This document shows positions 17,030-27,314 of a stretch of 64,000 bases of DNA, piece by piece. Location of the stretch: contig NZ_CP109171.1 in assembly GCF_036246005.1 (NCBI RefSeq), forward strand, positions 1,476,001-1,540,000, in the 5' to 3' direction. Below the pieces are notes generated by a model that ran no database searches, had not been told where the DNA came from, and was given only the letters and a program-made list of their open reading frames with translations. Positions within the stretch are counted from its first letter, which is position 1; every line of letters starts with the position of its first letter. Source of the DNA: Streptomyces sp. NBC_01723 (GTDB taxonomy: Bacteria > Actinomycetota > Actinomycetes > Streptomycetales > Streptomycetaceae). Made by a program: the position numbers and the translations under genes.

Positions 17030-17577
17030 GATCCCTCTCTCCGGAGTGCGCCGCCGAGCAGCAGCTCGACGATCATGTGGGTGAAGTCGTTGCGGGCCAC
17101 GCGGCCCTCGGTCACGGCCCAGGCGCCGGCGCCGATCAGGCCGTAGAGCGCCTCGGTGAGCCAGGCCGGGGTGAGGTCGATGCGGAACTCGCCGCTCTCC
17201 TGACCCCGGCGGAACAGCGCGGCCAGTCGGGCGTCGACGCGTGCCCAGCCCTCGTTCTGCTCCTCGCCCTCGAACAGCTGGTTCTCGGTGTAGAGGAAGG
17301 CGATCAGACCGGCGGCGGGCTCCATCTCGCCGACGAGCCGGCGGACCGCGTCGGCCGCCGCTCCCTCGTCGAGGCGGGCCGCCGCCAGGGCGGCCTCGCA
17401 CTCGGCGATGCCGAGCGCCTCCAGCGCCCGGACCAGCGCGTCGCGCCCGGCGAAGTGCCGGTGCAGCGTGGCCCGGCTGATCCCGGCCGCCCGTGCCACC
17501 TCGTCCATCGTCGCGGTGGCTTTGCGGGTCAGCAGGGACGCGGCGTCGCGCAGTACCTGGTCTCGATCAACGGCCAT
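17026..17577 (-). CDS. TetR-family repressor of the adjacent exporter
   Basis: A 183-residue TetR protein. The N-terminal helix-turn-helix (ATMDEVARAAGISRATLHRHFAGRDAL) covers about residues 22-48; only part is diagnostic (GISRATLHRHF). The rest is a helical ligand-binding domain. ATG at 17577 is used because an 18-bp perfect palindrome lies just upstream (17597-17614) and a further half-site overlaps the start codon, consistent with autorepression. It is coupled to the downstream exporter. Confidence 0.9.
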   Translation of the reverse strand: MAVDRDQVLRDAASLLTRKATATMDEVARAAGISRATLHRHFAGRDALVRALEALGIAECEAALAAARLDEGAAADAVRRLVGEMEPAAGLIAFLYTENQLFEGEEQNEGWARVDARLAALFRRGQESGEFRIDLTPAWLTEALYGLIGAGAWAVTEGRVARNDFTHMIVELLLGGALRREGS

Positions 17578-17614
17578 GAGACAACGATAACCCACATGAG
17601 ACAATCTTGTCTCA
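17577..17614. promoter_or_regulatory. Candidate TetR operator
   Basis: A perfect palindrome TGAGACAATCTTGTCTCA (17597-17614) lies 20 bases upstream of the TetR start. A third TGAGACAA half-site (17577-17584) begins at the start codon, 20 bp away, two helical turns. This is the expected place for an autorepressor site. Confidence 0.7.
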
Positions 17615-17626
17615 CACTGGGCATGC

Positions 17627-17653
17627 GTGACTCACCTCTCAGAGATGAGTCAC
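17627..17653. repeat. 27-base near-palindrome between reductase stop and TetR operator
   Basis: Arms GTGACTCA/TGAGTCAC, one mismatch, then CTCT/AGAG around a single central base. It lies 15 bases past the aldo/keto reductase stop and 13 bases from the TetR operator. It may be a terminator for the reductase or a second operator. Confidence 0.6.
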
Positions 17654-17668
17654 GGACTTGCGAAGGGC

Positions 17669-18640
17669 TCAGTGCCAGGGCAGCTGCCCGCGCCGCTCCC
17701 AGTAGGCGCCCGGTTCCTCGACGAGCGCGCCGAGGCGTGCCACTTGGTCCTCGTCGAAGTCGACGACGGCGGCGTGCAGGTTCGAACCGAGCTGGTTCAC
17801 GGTGGCGGCCCCGGAGAGGACCACGCCCGCCCACGGCTGACGCAGGATCAGCGCGAGGGCGACCGCGTCGCAGCCCAGGGCCGTCTCCTCCGCGACGGCC
17901 CGCAGGGCGCCGGGCGCGTGGGGCTCGGCGAGGCGGCCGTTGGCCATGCCCTCCTTGACGATCACGGTGAGCCCGGCCTGGTGCGCCTCGGCCAGCGCGG
18001 GCCCGGCGGAGGTCTCCAGCGCGTTGTACGTCGACTGGACGGTACGGAAGAGGGGTTCGCCGTCCACGGTCACCGCGAGCGCGGCGCGGATCGCCTCGGC
18101 CTGGGCGGGGCCGCTGGTGGAGAAGCCGACGGTGACCCCGCCCGCGGCGGCCTCGGCCAGCTTCGCGTGCAGTTCCTTGTCCGTGAGGGCCGGACTGTCG
18201 GGGGTCAGCGAGTGGATCTGGTAGAGGTCGAGCCGGTCGCCGAGCAGGGCGTCGGTCTCGCCGCGCTGACGTTCGTAGGTCGCCGCGCCGTGGTCCTTGA
18301 CCTCGTGCCGCTCGGCCGCGGTGGACCAGTCGGCGGTGTAGGTGTAACCCCACTTGCTGCCGACGATCACGTCGTCGGCCTCCGGGCGCTCCCGGAGCCA
18401 GTCCGCCAGGAACTCCTCCGAGCGCCCGTAGGAGCGGGCCGCGTCGAAGTAGCGCACGCCCTGGGCGTAGGCGGCGTCGAGGAGGTCGTGGGTCCGCTCG
18501 CGCATCGCCTGTACCGTGCGGTTCTCTCCGAGGTCACGGTCGCGGCCGAGGTTGATGTAGCCGGGGCGCCCGACGGCGGCGAGACCGAGGCCGATGTGGC
18601 AGGTCGGGGTCGTTGCTGTGGCCAGGCGGGCGAAGGGCAT
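17669..18640 (-). CDS. Aldo/keto reductase
   Basis: A 323-residue AKR-superfamily TIM barrel. The catalytic Asp and Tyr lie in RYFDAARSYGRSEEFL, the Lys in VGSKWGYTYT and the His equivalent in YQIHSLT. The C-terminal NADPH-binding part includes VLSGAATVNQLGSNL. It reduces an aldehyde or ketone; the substrate is unknown. ATG at 18640 is used; the 24 codons upstream, beginning at a GTG, are not conserved in character. It ends close to the TetR operator region. Confidence 0.88.
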   Translation of the reverse strand: MPFARLATATTPTCHIGLGLAAVGRPGYINLGRDRDLGENRTVQAMRERTHDLLDAAYAQGVRYFDAARSYGRSEEFLADWLRERPEADDVIVGSKWGYTYTADWSTAAERHEVKDHGAATYERQRGETDALLGDRLDLYQIHSLTPDSPALTDKELHAKLAEAAAGGVTVGFSTSGPAQAEAIRAALAVTVDGEPLFRTVQSTYNALETSAGPALAEAHQAGLTVIVKEGMANGRLAEPHAPGALRAVAEETALGCDAVALALILRQPWAGVVLSGAATVNQLGSNLHAAVVDFDEDQVARLGALVEEPGAYWERRGQLPWH

Positions 18641-18730
18641 CGCGGGCTCCGTTCGGTCGGCTCCGGTGAGGCTTGCGACCAACGTAACCCGCGACCCTCC
18701 GCTTCTGAGCACGGTCCGGACGGTGGTTCC

Positions 18731-20222
<1,492 letters not shown>

Positions 20223-20248
20223 TCACCGTACGATCACTGTCATGCATG

Positions 20249-20277
20249 AGTATGCAGAACTCTGCATGTTTCGTCAA
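20249..20277 (-). promoter_or_regulatory. argH promoter with ARG-box-like palindrome
   Basis: On the minus strand -35 TTGACG (20272-20277), a 17-base spacer and -10 CATACT (20249-20254). The palindrome ATGCAGAACTCTGCAT (20252-20267) fills the spacer, so ArgR binding would block the promoter. Confidence 0.7.
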
Positions 20278-20314
20278 TCTCGCAGGCAGGCGGGACGCCT
20301 CGCGTCCACTCCCG

Positions 20315-20320
20315 CATAAT
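20315..20320 (+). promoter_or_regulatory. -10 box for a leaderless PPOX-fold gene
   Basis: CATAAT ends 8 bases before the ATG at 20329 and no ribosome site is present, which suggests transcription begins at the start codon. Confidence 0.5.
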
Positions 20321-20328
20321 CATTAGGC

Positions 20329-20916
20329 ATGGGAAAGACTTATGAGCGCATAGACGGCAGACTCCGCGCCTTCATCGAGGCGCAGCCCCTCTTCTTCACC
20401 GCCACCGCACCCCTGGCCGGCGACGGCACGGTGAACCTGTCCCCCAAGGGCCTCACGGGCAGCTTCGCGGTGCTGGACGAACTCACCGTCGCCTATCTCG
20501 ACTTCGCAGGCTCCAACGCCGAGACCATCGCCCACCTGCGGGAGAACGGGCGGATCACCCTGATGTGGTGCGCGTTCCAGGGCCCGCCGAACATCGTCCG
20601 GGTGCACGGCCGCGGGGAGCCCGTCTTCCGCGACGACCCACGCTTCCCCGGCCTCCTCGGCCACTTCCCCGACATCGACAGCACCGCGCACGGACTGCGC
20701 GCGATCATCGTCGTGACCGCCGAACTCGTCCGCGACACCTGCGGCTACGCCGTCCCCTTCATGGCGTACGAGGAGGACCGGGATCTGCACGGCAAGCGGT
20801 TCGCCCGGGAGGACGACGCCTCGCTCAGTGCCTATTTCACCAAGAAGGACCACGTCGCGACGAGCCTGGACGGCCTTCCCGGGCTGCCGTTGCCGCTGCC
20901 CCCCTCTACCGTCTGA
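20329..20916 (+). CDS. Pyridoxamine 5'-phosphate oxidase-fold protein
   Basis: A 195-residue member of the PNPOx-like split-barrel family (LFFTATAPLAGDGTVNLSPKGL; GRITLMWCAFQGPPNIVRVHG). The family binds FMN or F420 and includes many oxidoreductases of unknown substrate. No ribosome site precedes the ATG, and a -10-like box 8 bases upstream suggests a leaderless mRNA. It is divergent from argH and followed 3 bases later by the next gene. Confidence 0.82.
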   Translation: MGKTYERIDGRLRAFIEAQPLFFTATAPLAGDGTVNLSPKGLTGSFAVLDELTVAYLDFAGSNAETIAHLRENGRITLMWCAFQGPPNIVRVHGRGEPVFRDDPRFPGLLGHFPDIDSTAHGLRAIIVVTAELVRDTCGYAVPFMAYEEDRDLHGKRFAREDDASLSAYFTKKDHVATSLDGLPGLPLPLPPSTV

Positions 20917-20919
20917 CCC

Positions 20920-21636
20920 ATGCGCCCCGGTGTCGTAGCCGTCCTCGTCTCCGCGTCCCTCCTCACGCTCGGTTCCGCGCCGCCCGGCGGGCCCGCCGCC
21001 CAGCCGCTTCCGGCCCGGATGGCGGACACCGGCGGCGGCACCCAGCTGATCACCGCCGTCGCGCCGGGCACCGGCTCGACGACGGGCACGGTCACCTGGT
21101 GGGACCGCAGGGGCGCGGGGGACGGCCGGTGGGTGCGGGCCGGTTCCGCGCCCGCCCGTTTCGGGGCCGGGGGGCTGACCGACGGGGCGACGCGCGTGCA
21201 GGGCACGAACACCACCCCGACCGGGCTGTACGACCTGCCGTACGCCTTCGGCATCCGGCCCGCCCCGCGCGGCACGGCGTACCGGTACCGGCCGGTCCGC
21301 CAGGACTCCTGGTGGTGCCAGGACAACGCCTCGCGCGCCTACAACCGCTGGACCGAGCCGCGCCCCGCCGACTGCCGCGCCGCCGAGGCCGAACACCTGG
21401 TCACCTACACGGCGCAGTACGCCCACGCCCTGGTCGTGGGCTTCAACTACCACCGCCCCGTGCGCGGGCGCGGCGCCGGCATCTTCCTGCACGTCGACGG
21501 GCGCGGGGCCACCGCCGGCTGCGTGTCGGTGCCGGCCGAGGCGATGCGGCGCATCCTGCGGTGGGCCGAGCCCGACGAGCGCCCGCACCTCGCGATCGGC
21601 ACCACCGGCGGCGCGACGGCGATCACGCGCTACTGA
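20920..21636 (+). CDS. Secreted L,D-transpeptidase-like protein
   Basis: A 238-residue protein with an N-terminal signal peptide (cleavage about residue 26) and a YkuD-type catalytic core ending in HVDGRGATAGCVSVPAEAM, where Cys of AGCVSV is the expected nucleophile and the preceding His its partner. Related enzymes cross-link peptidoglycan through m-DAP residues, and Streptomyces has LL-DAP, so the acceptor is uncertain; some relatives act as hydrolases or anchors. It starts 3 bases after the previous stop. Confidence 0.78.
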   Translation: MRPGVVAVLVSASLLTLGSAPPGGPAAQPLPARMADTGGGTQLITAVAPGTGSTTGTVTWWDRRGAGDGRWVRAGSAPARFGAGGLTDGATRVQGTNTTPTGLYDLPYAFGIRPAPRGTAYRYRPVRQDSWWCQDNASRAYNRWTEPRPADCRAAEAEHLVTYTAQYAHALVVGFNYHRPVRGRGAGIFLHVDGRGATAGCVSVPAEAMRRILRWAEPDERPHLAIGTTGGATAITRY

Positions 21637-21723
21637 CCGGCGACAGGAGTCCGGACCGGGCTGAACGCTCGGGCGGCGCGGCGCGTATCTGTGGGCCAAG
21701 GGTCAAGTCCCCACGGAGGAACC

Positions 21724-23106
21724 GTGACCACCACGCTCGCCGGCGGCCGTGCCGCCCGCCGTCAGACGATGCGGCGCATCCGTCCGCGCCGCTCCCCCGC
21801 CGTCCCCCTGCTGCTCGCCGTGTGGGCGGGCGCGGCGGGCGTGTTGTGGCTGTGGTGGCGCAACACGCCCGCCATTTCCGACCAGACCGGCATGATCCTC
21901 AACGCGGGCCGGATCACCGGCCTGCTCGCCGGGTACCTCATGGCGCTGGTGGTGCTCCAGATGGCGCGGGTGCCGGCGCTGGAGCGACGGGTGGGCTCAG
22001 ACCGGGTCGCCCGCTGGCACGCCATGACCGGCCGCTACACGCTCTGCCTGGTCCTCGCCCACGTCTTCCTGATCATGTGGGGCTACGCCGCGCAGGCCGG
22101 CAAGGGCCTCGGTGACATCGTCGCCCAGACGGTCGACTCCGTGAACCAGCTGCCCGACATGGGCAAGGCCGCCATCGGCACCGGACTGCTGGTCGTCATC
22201 GGGCTGATCTCGATCGGCCCGGTCCGCCGGCGCATCCCGTACGACCTCTGGTACCACGTGCACCTGCTGACGTACGCGGCCGTGTTCCTGACCTTCTGGC
22301 ACCAGTTGAGCACCGGCAACGACTTCGCGGTCGAGCCGGTCGCCAAGACCGTCTGGTACGTGCTGTACGGGTCGGTGACGGCGCTCGTCCTCTGGTACCG
22401 CGTGCTGACGCCACTGCGCCTCAACCTGCGGCACCGGATGCGGGTGGAGGCGGTGATCGAGGAGACGCCCGGCATCGTGTCGGTGCTGATCGGCGGTCGC
22501 CGGCTGCACCGGATGGGCGCGGAGGCCGGCCAGTTCTTCCGCTGGCGGTTCCTGGCGCCGGGGATGCGGTTCAGCTCCCACCCGTACTCTCTGTCGGCGG
22601 CGCCGCGCCCGGACATGCTGCGGATCACCGTGAAGGCGATCGGCGACCACAGCGCCCGGCTGCGCGAGCTGGAGCCCGGCACCCGGGTGTGGGCCGAGGG
22701 TCCGTACGGCGCCCTGACCGCCCAGCGCCGCAGCCGCGGCAAGGTGCTGCTGGTGGCGGGCGGGGTCGGGATCACGCCGATGCGGGCGCTGTTCGAGACG
22801 CTGCCCGGCGCGTCCGGCGACATCACGCTGCTCTACCGGGCCAACAGCACGCAGGAGCTGGCGCTGTGGGACGAGCTGGCCGGGATCGCCGAGGAGCGCG
22901 GCGCCCGGCTGATGTACGCGGTCAACAGCCCGGACGGGGAGCGCCCGGACATCTCCGCGGAGACCCTGAGCCGCAAGATCCCGGACGTCGAACGCCACGA
23001 CGTCTTCCTGTGCGGGCCGCCCGGTTTCGCCCAGTCGGTGTACGAGGCACTGCGCGGCGCGGGAGTTCCCGCCCGCCGTATCCACCACGAGTCGTTCGAG
23101 ATGTGA
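21724..23106 (+). CDS. Ferric-reductase-like transmembrane flavohaem oxidoreductase
   Basis: A 460-residue protein. Residues ~25-240 hold six membrane helices of the ferric reductase/NOX type with paired histidines (RWHAMTGRYTLCLVLAH; YDLWYHVHLLTYA; FWHQ) for haem b. Residues ~245-460 are a ferredoxin-NADP reductase module: FAD-binding FSSHPYSLSAAP, NAD-binding VAGGVGITPMRAL and C-terminal CGPPGF. It would pass electrons from NAD(P)H across the membrane. GTG at 21724 follows GGAGG. It leads an operon with an FMN-binding protein and ApbE. Confidence 0.9.
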   Translation: MTTTLAGGRAARRQTMRRIRPRRSPAVPLLLAVWAGAAGVLWLWWRNTPAISDQTGMILNAGRITGLLAGYLMALVVLQMARVPALERRVGSDRVARWHAMTGRYTLCLVLAHVFLIMWGYAAQAGKGLGDIVAQTVDSVNQLPDMGKAAIGTGLLVVIGLISIGPVRRRIPYDLWYHVHLLTYAAVFLTFWHQLSTGNDFAVEPVAKTVWYVLYGSVTALVLWYRVLTPLRLNLRHRMRVEAVIEETPGIVSVLIGGRRLHRMGAEAGQFFRWRFLAPGMRFSSHPYSLSAAPRPDMLRITVKAIGDHSARLRELEPGTRVWAEGPYGALTAQRRSRGKVLLVAGGVGITPMRALFETLPGASGDITLLYRANSTQELALWDELAGIAEERGARLMYAVNSPDGERPDISAETLSRKIPDVERHDVFLCGPPGFAQSVYEALRGAGVPARRIHHESFEM

Positions 23107-23133
23107 GCGACGGACATCAGGAGTCCAGGACAG

Positions 23134-23967
23134 ATGAGGAAAAGTCACCCCGTTCGGCGTGCCGTGCTCGCCGGCGCCGCGACCGTGTCCGGGATCGTGC
23201 TGCTGCTGTCGCTGAAACCGGCCTCGGACCCGGGCTCCGCATCGGCGGCGGGCGGCGCCGCACCGCCGGTGGCCGCGCAGTCGCCGCAGGGCGGCCGGGG
23301 CGCCGGGTCCGGCACGGTCACCGGAGACGCGGCCGACACCCAGTACGGGCCGGTGCAGGTCCGGCTCACGGTGAGCGGTGGGAAGATCACCGGGGCCGAG
23401 GCCGTGCAGGCGCCCAAGGGCGGGCAGAGCGACCAGGTGACCGCCGACGCGGTGCCCAAGCTCAACCAGGCCGCCGTCAGCGCCGGCACCGCCGACATCG
23501 ACGCCGTCTCCGGCGCCACCTACACCAGCGCCGGATACGTGAAGTCCCTCCAGTCGGCGCTGGACAAGGTCGCGGCCGCCTCCGCGGGACAGGACTCGGG
23601 CGAGGGCTCGGGCTCGGGGCAGGGTTCCGGCGGCGGGACGGGGCAGGGCTCCGGTGACGGCTCGGGCGAGGAGCAGGGCGGCGGTGGGCAGGGCACGCAG
23701 GTGCTCACCGGTGACGTCGCGCAGACCCAGTACGGGCCCGTCCAGGTGCGTGTCACCGTCAGCGGCGGGAGGATCACCGACGCCGAGACCCTCCAGGCAC
23801 CCAAGGGCGGACGGAGCGACCAGGTCACAGCCGACGCGGTGCCCAAGCTCGACCGGGCCGCCGTCAGCGCCGGCACCGCCGACATCGACGCCGTCTCCGG
23901 CGCCACCTACACGAGCGCCGGATACAAGCAGTCCCTGCAATCGGCACTGGACCGGGCCGGTGGCTGA
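23134..23967 (+). CDS. Extracytoplasmic protein with two FMN-binding domains
   Basis: A 277-residue protein with an N-terminal signal anchor (about residues 8-28) and two FMN_bind domains (~64-145 and ~193-275) joined by a Gly/Ser linker. Each has the flavinylation motif SGATYTSAGY, whose Thr is modified with FMN by ApbE in the family. The domains are 129 codons apart and share a 57-base identical DNA stretch (23469-23525 and 23856-23912), pointing to recent duplication or gene conversion. It would carry electrons outside the membrane from the upstream reductase. Confidence 0.9.
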   Translation: MRKSHPVRRAVLAGAATVSGIVLLLSLKPASDPGSASAAGGAAPPVAAQSPQGGRGAGSGTVTGDAADTQYGPVQVRLTVSGGKITGAEAVQAPKGGQSDQVTADAVPKLNQAAVSAGTADIDAVSGATYTSAGYVKSLQSALDKVAAASAGQDSGEGSGSGQGSGGGTGQGSGDGSGEEQGGGGQGTQVLTGDVAQTQYGPVQVRVTVSGGRITDAETLQAPKGGRSDQVTADAVPKLDRAAVSAGTADIDAVSGATYTSAGYKQSLQSALDRAGG

Positions 23968-24760
23968 CGCCGTGGCCGAGTCCGCACAGGCTCCCGCCGC
24001 GGTGCGTCACGTGGAGGAGGCGATGGGGACCGTCTTCTCCTTCGACGTCCGCGGCGGGGAACCCAAGGCCGTCCGGGCGGCGTTGGACGAGGCGGTCGCC
24101 GGGCTGCACCGGGCCGACGAGGTGTTCAGCACCTACCGCGACGACAGCCAGGTCTCCCGGCTGGCGCGGGACGAGGTGACCGTCGAAGCGTGCGCGCCCG
24201 AGGTCGCCGAGGTGCTGGAGCTGGCGGCCGAGGCGGAGCGGGTCAGCGACGGCTGGTTCAGCACGCGGTACCGCGGACGGCTCGATCCGACCGGGATCGT
24301 CAAGGGCTGGGCCGTGGAGCGTGCCGCCCGCCGGATCGCGGCGGCGGGTGCGACGGGGGTCAGCCTCAACGGCGGAGGGGACGTGCAGTTGCTCGGGTCG
24401 CCGGGGGCACGGCGGCCCTGGCGGGTCGGTGTGTCGGACCCGCTGCGGCCCGGCGGGCTCGCGGCCGTGGTCTCCGCGGCCGGGGCGGCCGAGCTGGCCG
24501 TGGCGACGTCCGGCAGCGCCGAGCGGGGCGCGCATGTCGTCGACCCGCGCACCGGGCGTTCGGCGGTCACCGACCTGTTGTCCGTGACGGTGGTGGCGCC
24601 GCGGCTGACCTGGGCGGACTGCTGGGCGACGGCGGCGTTCGCGATGGGTTCGCGGGAGGGGCTGCGGTGGCTGGAGTCGCTGCCCGGCGTCGAGGGGCTG
24701 CTGATCACGGCCGGGGACGAGGTGCGGTGTACTGGAGGACTGGCGGCCCGGCTGGGCTGA
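23960..24760 (+). CDS. apbE: FAD:protein FMN transferase
   Basis: A 266-residue ApbE. Family segments are MGTVFSFDV near residue 22, DPTGIVKGWAVERAA, SLNGGGDVQLLGS and ATSGSAERGAHVVDPRTG. It attaches FMN covalently to Ser/Thr of FMN_bind domains, and the preceding gene has two such targets. GTG at 23960 overlaps that gene by 8 bases; a second GTG at 23972 is possible. The first conserved residues lie after both, so either start gives a complete enzyme. No signal peptide is evident, so it may be cytoplasmic or use another route. Confidence 0.92.
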   Translation: MADAVAESAQAPAAVRHVEEAMGTVFSFDVRGGEPKAVRAALDEAVAGLHRADEVFSTYRDDSQVSRLARDEVTVEACAPEVAEVLELAAEAERVSDGWFSTRYRGRLDPTGIVKGWAVERAARRIAAAGATGVSLNGGGDVQLLGSPGARRPWRVGVSDPLRPGGLAAVVSAAGAAELAVATSGSAERGAHVVDPRTGRSAVTDLLSVTVVAPRLTWADCWATAAFAMGSREGLRWLESLPGVEGLLITAGDEVRCTGGLAARLG

Positions 24761-24823
24761 ACCCGGCCGACGGGTGACCGGCGTGCCGCCGGGCAGGTGT
24801 CCGCACGCGCTGGAGGAGGCCGC

Positions 24824-25516
24824 ATGGCAGAGGCGAGCGATATCGAGGCCGTCGTGTTCGACGTGCTCGGCACGATGGTCGACGAACCGGGGGGACTGCG
24901 CGCGGCGTTGCGCGAGGCGGTGCCCGAGGCCGACGCGGCGTCGGTCGGTCACCTGCTCACGGTGTGGCAGGAGCACGTCGAGCACGAGACGGGACGCATC
25001 GGGGCGAAGGAGCGGCCCTACGCCGACTCCGGGGTCCTGGACCGCGAGGCGGCGGAGCGGGTCGCCGAACACGCCGGGCTCACCGACGTGGACGCCGTCG
25101 CGCGGCTGGCCACCGCCGGCCGGCGCCTGCCGTCGTGGGACGACTCCGTCGCGGGTCTCGCGCGCCTGGCCGAACGCTTCCCGGTCCTGGGGCTCTCCAA
25201 CGCGAGCCGCGCGTCGCTGCTCCGCCTCAACGCGTACGCGGGACTGCGCTGGCACCAGGCCCTGTCGGCCGAGGACGCGGGGGCGTACAAACCCGCGCCG
25301 GAGGTCTACCGGCTCGCCCTCGGCGCCGCCGGCTGTCCGCCGGAGCGGGTGCTGATGGTCGCCGCCCACGCCTGGGATCTGCGTGGTGCCCAGGCCGTGG
25401 GCATGCGCACCGCCTACGTCCGGCGCCCGGTGGGTGACCCGCCGCGCGGCTCGGACGCCTTCGACTGGGCGGTGGACGGTCTGGCCGAGCTGGTCGCGGT
25501 GCTGACACGGAGATGA
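24824..25516 (+). CDS. Haloacid dehalogenase type II-like HAD hydrolase
   Basis: A 230-residue HAD protein. Motif I is FDVLGTMVDEPGG (FDvlGTxvD is typical of type-II 2-haloacid dehalogenases), motif II GLSNASRASLL, motif III Lys in AYKPAPEVYRLAL and motif IV MVAAHAWDLRGAQAVG. It could be a dehalogenase or a phosphatase. ATG at 24824 follows GGAGGAGG. Confidence 0.83.
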   Translation: MAEASDIEAVVFDVLGTMVDEPGGLRAALREAVPEADAASVGHLLTVWQEHVEHETGRIGAKERPYADSGVLDREAAERVAEHAGLTDVDAVARLATAGRRLPSWDDSVAGLARLAERFPVLGLSNASRASLLRLNAYAGLRWHQALSAEDAGAYKPAPEVYRLALGAAGCPPERVLMVAAHAWDLRGAQAVGMRTAYVRRPVGDPPRGSDAFDWAVDGLAELVAVLTRR

Positions 25517-25537
25517 CCCCCGGCGCGCCGGCCCCGC

Positions 25538-26077
25538 TCAGTGGCCGTTCTGCGCCAGCCGCAGCAGGTGGTCGGCGAGCGCCTGTCCGCCCGTCGGCTC
25601 CCTGCTGATCAGCATCAGCGTGTCGTCGCCGGCGATGGTGCCGAGGATGTCGTGCAGCTCCGCCTGGTCGATGGCCGAGGCGAGGAACTGCGCCGCACCC
25701 GGCGGGGTACGCAGGACCACGAGGTTCGCCGAGGCCTCCGCGGAGATCAGCAGCTCCGCGGAGAGCCGCCGCATCCGCTCCTCCTTCGCCGACTCGCCGA
25801 GCGGCGCCCGCGGGGTGCGGAAACCGCCCTCGCTGGGCACCGCGTAGATGAGGTCGCCGTCGGTGTTGCGGATCTTCACCGCGTTCAGCTCGTCCAGATC
25901 GCGGGAGAGCGTCGCCTGGGTGACGGTCAGCCCGTCGTCGGCGAGCAGCTTCGCGAGCTGGCTCTGCGAGCGCACCGCCTGCCGGTTGAGGATGTCCACG
26001 ATCCGCCGGTGGCGTGCGGTGCGGGTCTGCGGCAGGGCGGGCCCCGCCGTCTGATCGTGCTCCTGCGCCTGGCTCAT
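25538..26077 (-). CDS. argR: Arginine repressor
   Basis: A 179-residue ArgR. Residues ~20-85 are the winged helix domain ([25 protein letters not shown], cited only as its core [11 protein letters not shown]). Residues ~105-179 form the hexamerising arginine-binding domain with [15 protein letters not shown]. It binds ARG boxes when arginine is present. It is the last gene of argC-J-B-D-R, 7 bases after argD, so it is repressed along with its targets. Likely targets in the window are the argC and argH promoters. Confidence 0.95.
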   Translation of the reverse strand: MSQAQEHDQTAGPALPQTRTARHRRIVDILNRQAVRSQSQLAKLLADDGLTVTQATLSRDLDELNAVKIRNTDGDLIYAVPSEGGFRTPRAPLGESAKEERMRRLSAELLISAEASANLVVLRTPPGAAQFLASAIDQAELHDILGTIAGDDTLMLISREPTGGQALADHLLRLAQNGH

Positions 26078-26084
26078 CGTCGTC

Positions 26085-27314
26085 TCATTCTCCGGATCGT
26101 CCGTCCCCGTGGGCCGCGTGGGCGGCCTGGTCAAGGATGCCGGGCAGGGCCCCGAGGAAGGCGTCCACCACGTCGTCGCCGAGGTTCAGCGCGGGCATCA
26201 GCCGTACGACATCGGGGGCGGGCGCGTTCACCAGGATTCCGGCGTCCTGAGCCGCCTGCTGCACCTGGGGCGCGAGCGGCTCGGTGAGCACGATACCCAG
26301 GAGCAGTCCGGCGCCCCGGACGTGCCCGACCAACGGGTGGCCGAGAGCCTCGACTCCGCCGCGGATCCTCTCGCCCTGCCGCTTCACGTTGTCCAGCAGA
26401 CCCTCGTCCGCGATGGTGTCGAGGACGGCGAGTCCGGCGGCGCAGGCGACCGGGTTGCCGCCGAAGGTCGTCCCGTGCTGGCCCGGCTGGAGGAGTTCGG
26501 CCGCGCGTCCGAAGGCGACCGTCGCGCCCAGCGGCAGCCCGCCGCCGAGGCCCTTGGCGAGGGTGACGACGTCCGGCAGGACGCCCTCGTGCGCCTGGTA
26601 CTCGAACCAGTGGCCGGTGCGGCCGACGCCGGTCTGCACCTCGTCCAGGACCAGCAGCGCCCCGGTGGCGGCTGTGATGGCGCGGGCGGCCTTGAGATAG
26701 CCGGGCGGCGGGACGACCACGCCGTTCTCGCCCTGGATCGGCTCGATGACGACCAGGGCCGTCTCCTCGGTGACCGCCGCCGCCAGCGCCTGCGCGTCCC
26801 CGTAGGGCACGTGGGTGACGTCGCCGGGCAGCGGCCGGAACGGCTCCTGCTTGCCGGGCTGGCCGGTCAGCGCCAGGGCGCCCATGGTGCGGCCGTGGAA
26901 GCCGCCCTCGGTGGCGACCATGTGCGGCCGCCCGGTGAGCCGGCCGATCTTGAAGGCGCCCTCGTTGGCCTCGGCGCCGGAGTTGCAGAAGTAGACCCTG
27001 CCGTCGCGGCCGAAGTGCTGGAGCAGCCGTTCGGCGAGGGCGACGGGCGGTTCGGCGATGAAGAGGTTGGAGACGTGGCCGAGGGAGGCGATCTGCCGGC
27101 TCACGGCCTCGACCACCGCCGGGTGGGCGTGGCCGAGCGCGTTGACCGCGATGCCGCCGACGAAGTCCAGGTACTCGGTGCCGTCGGCGTCCCAGAGCCG
27201 GCTGCCCTCGCCGCGCACCAGGGGCAGGCGGGGCGTGCCGTAGTTGTTCATCAGCGTGCCCTGCCAGCGCTCGGTCAGCTCCGCGTTGCCCGCGGTGTCC
27301 CCGGTGTTGCTCAC
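26085..27314 (-). CDS. argD: Acetylornithine aminotransferase
   Basis: A 409-residue class-III PLP aminotransferase. PLP Lys lies in [14 protein letters not shown], the family Asp in [15 protein letters not shown] and phosphate-binding [10 protein letters not shown]. It transaminates N-acetylglutamate semialdehyde to N-acetylornithine, and some ArgD also act in lysine synthesis. The GTG start overlaps the argB stop by four bases (GTGA). Confidence 0.96.
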   Translation of the reverse strand: MSNTGDTAGNAELTERWQGTLMNNYGTPRLPLVRGEGSRLWDADGTEYLDFVGGIAVNALGHAHPAVVEAVSRQIASLGHVSNLFIAEPPVALAERLLQHFGRDGRVYFCNSGAEANEGAFKIGRLTGRPHMVATEGGFHGRTMGALALTGQPGKQEPFRPLPGDVTHVPYGDAQALAAAVTEETALVVIEPIQGENGVVVPPPGYLKAARAITAATGALLVLDEVQTGVGRTGHWFEYQAHEGVLPDVVTLAKGLGGGLPLGATVAFGRAAELLQPGQHGTTFGGNPVACAAGLAVLDTIADEGLLDNVKRQGERIRGGVEALGHPLVGHVRGAGLLLGIVLTEPLAPQVQQAAQDAGILVNAPAPDVVRLMPALNLGDDVVDAFLGALPGILDQAAHAAHGDGRSGE

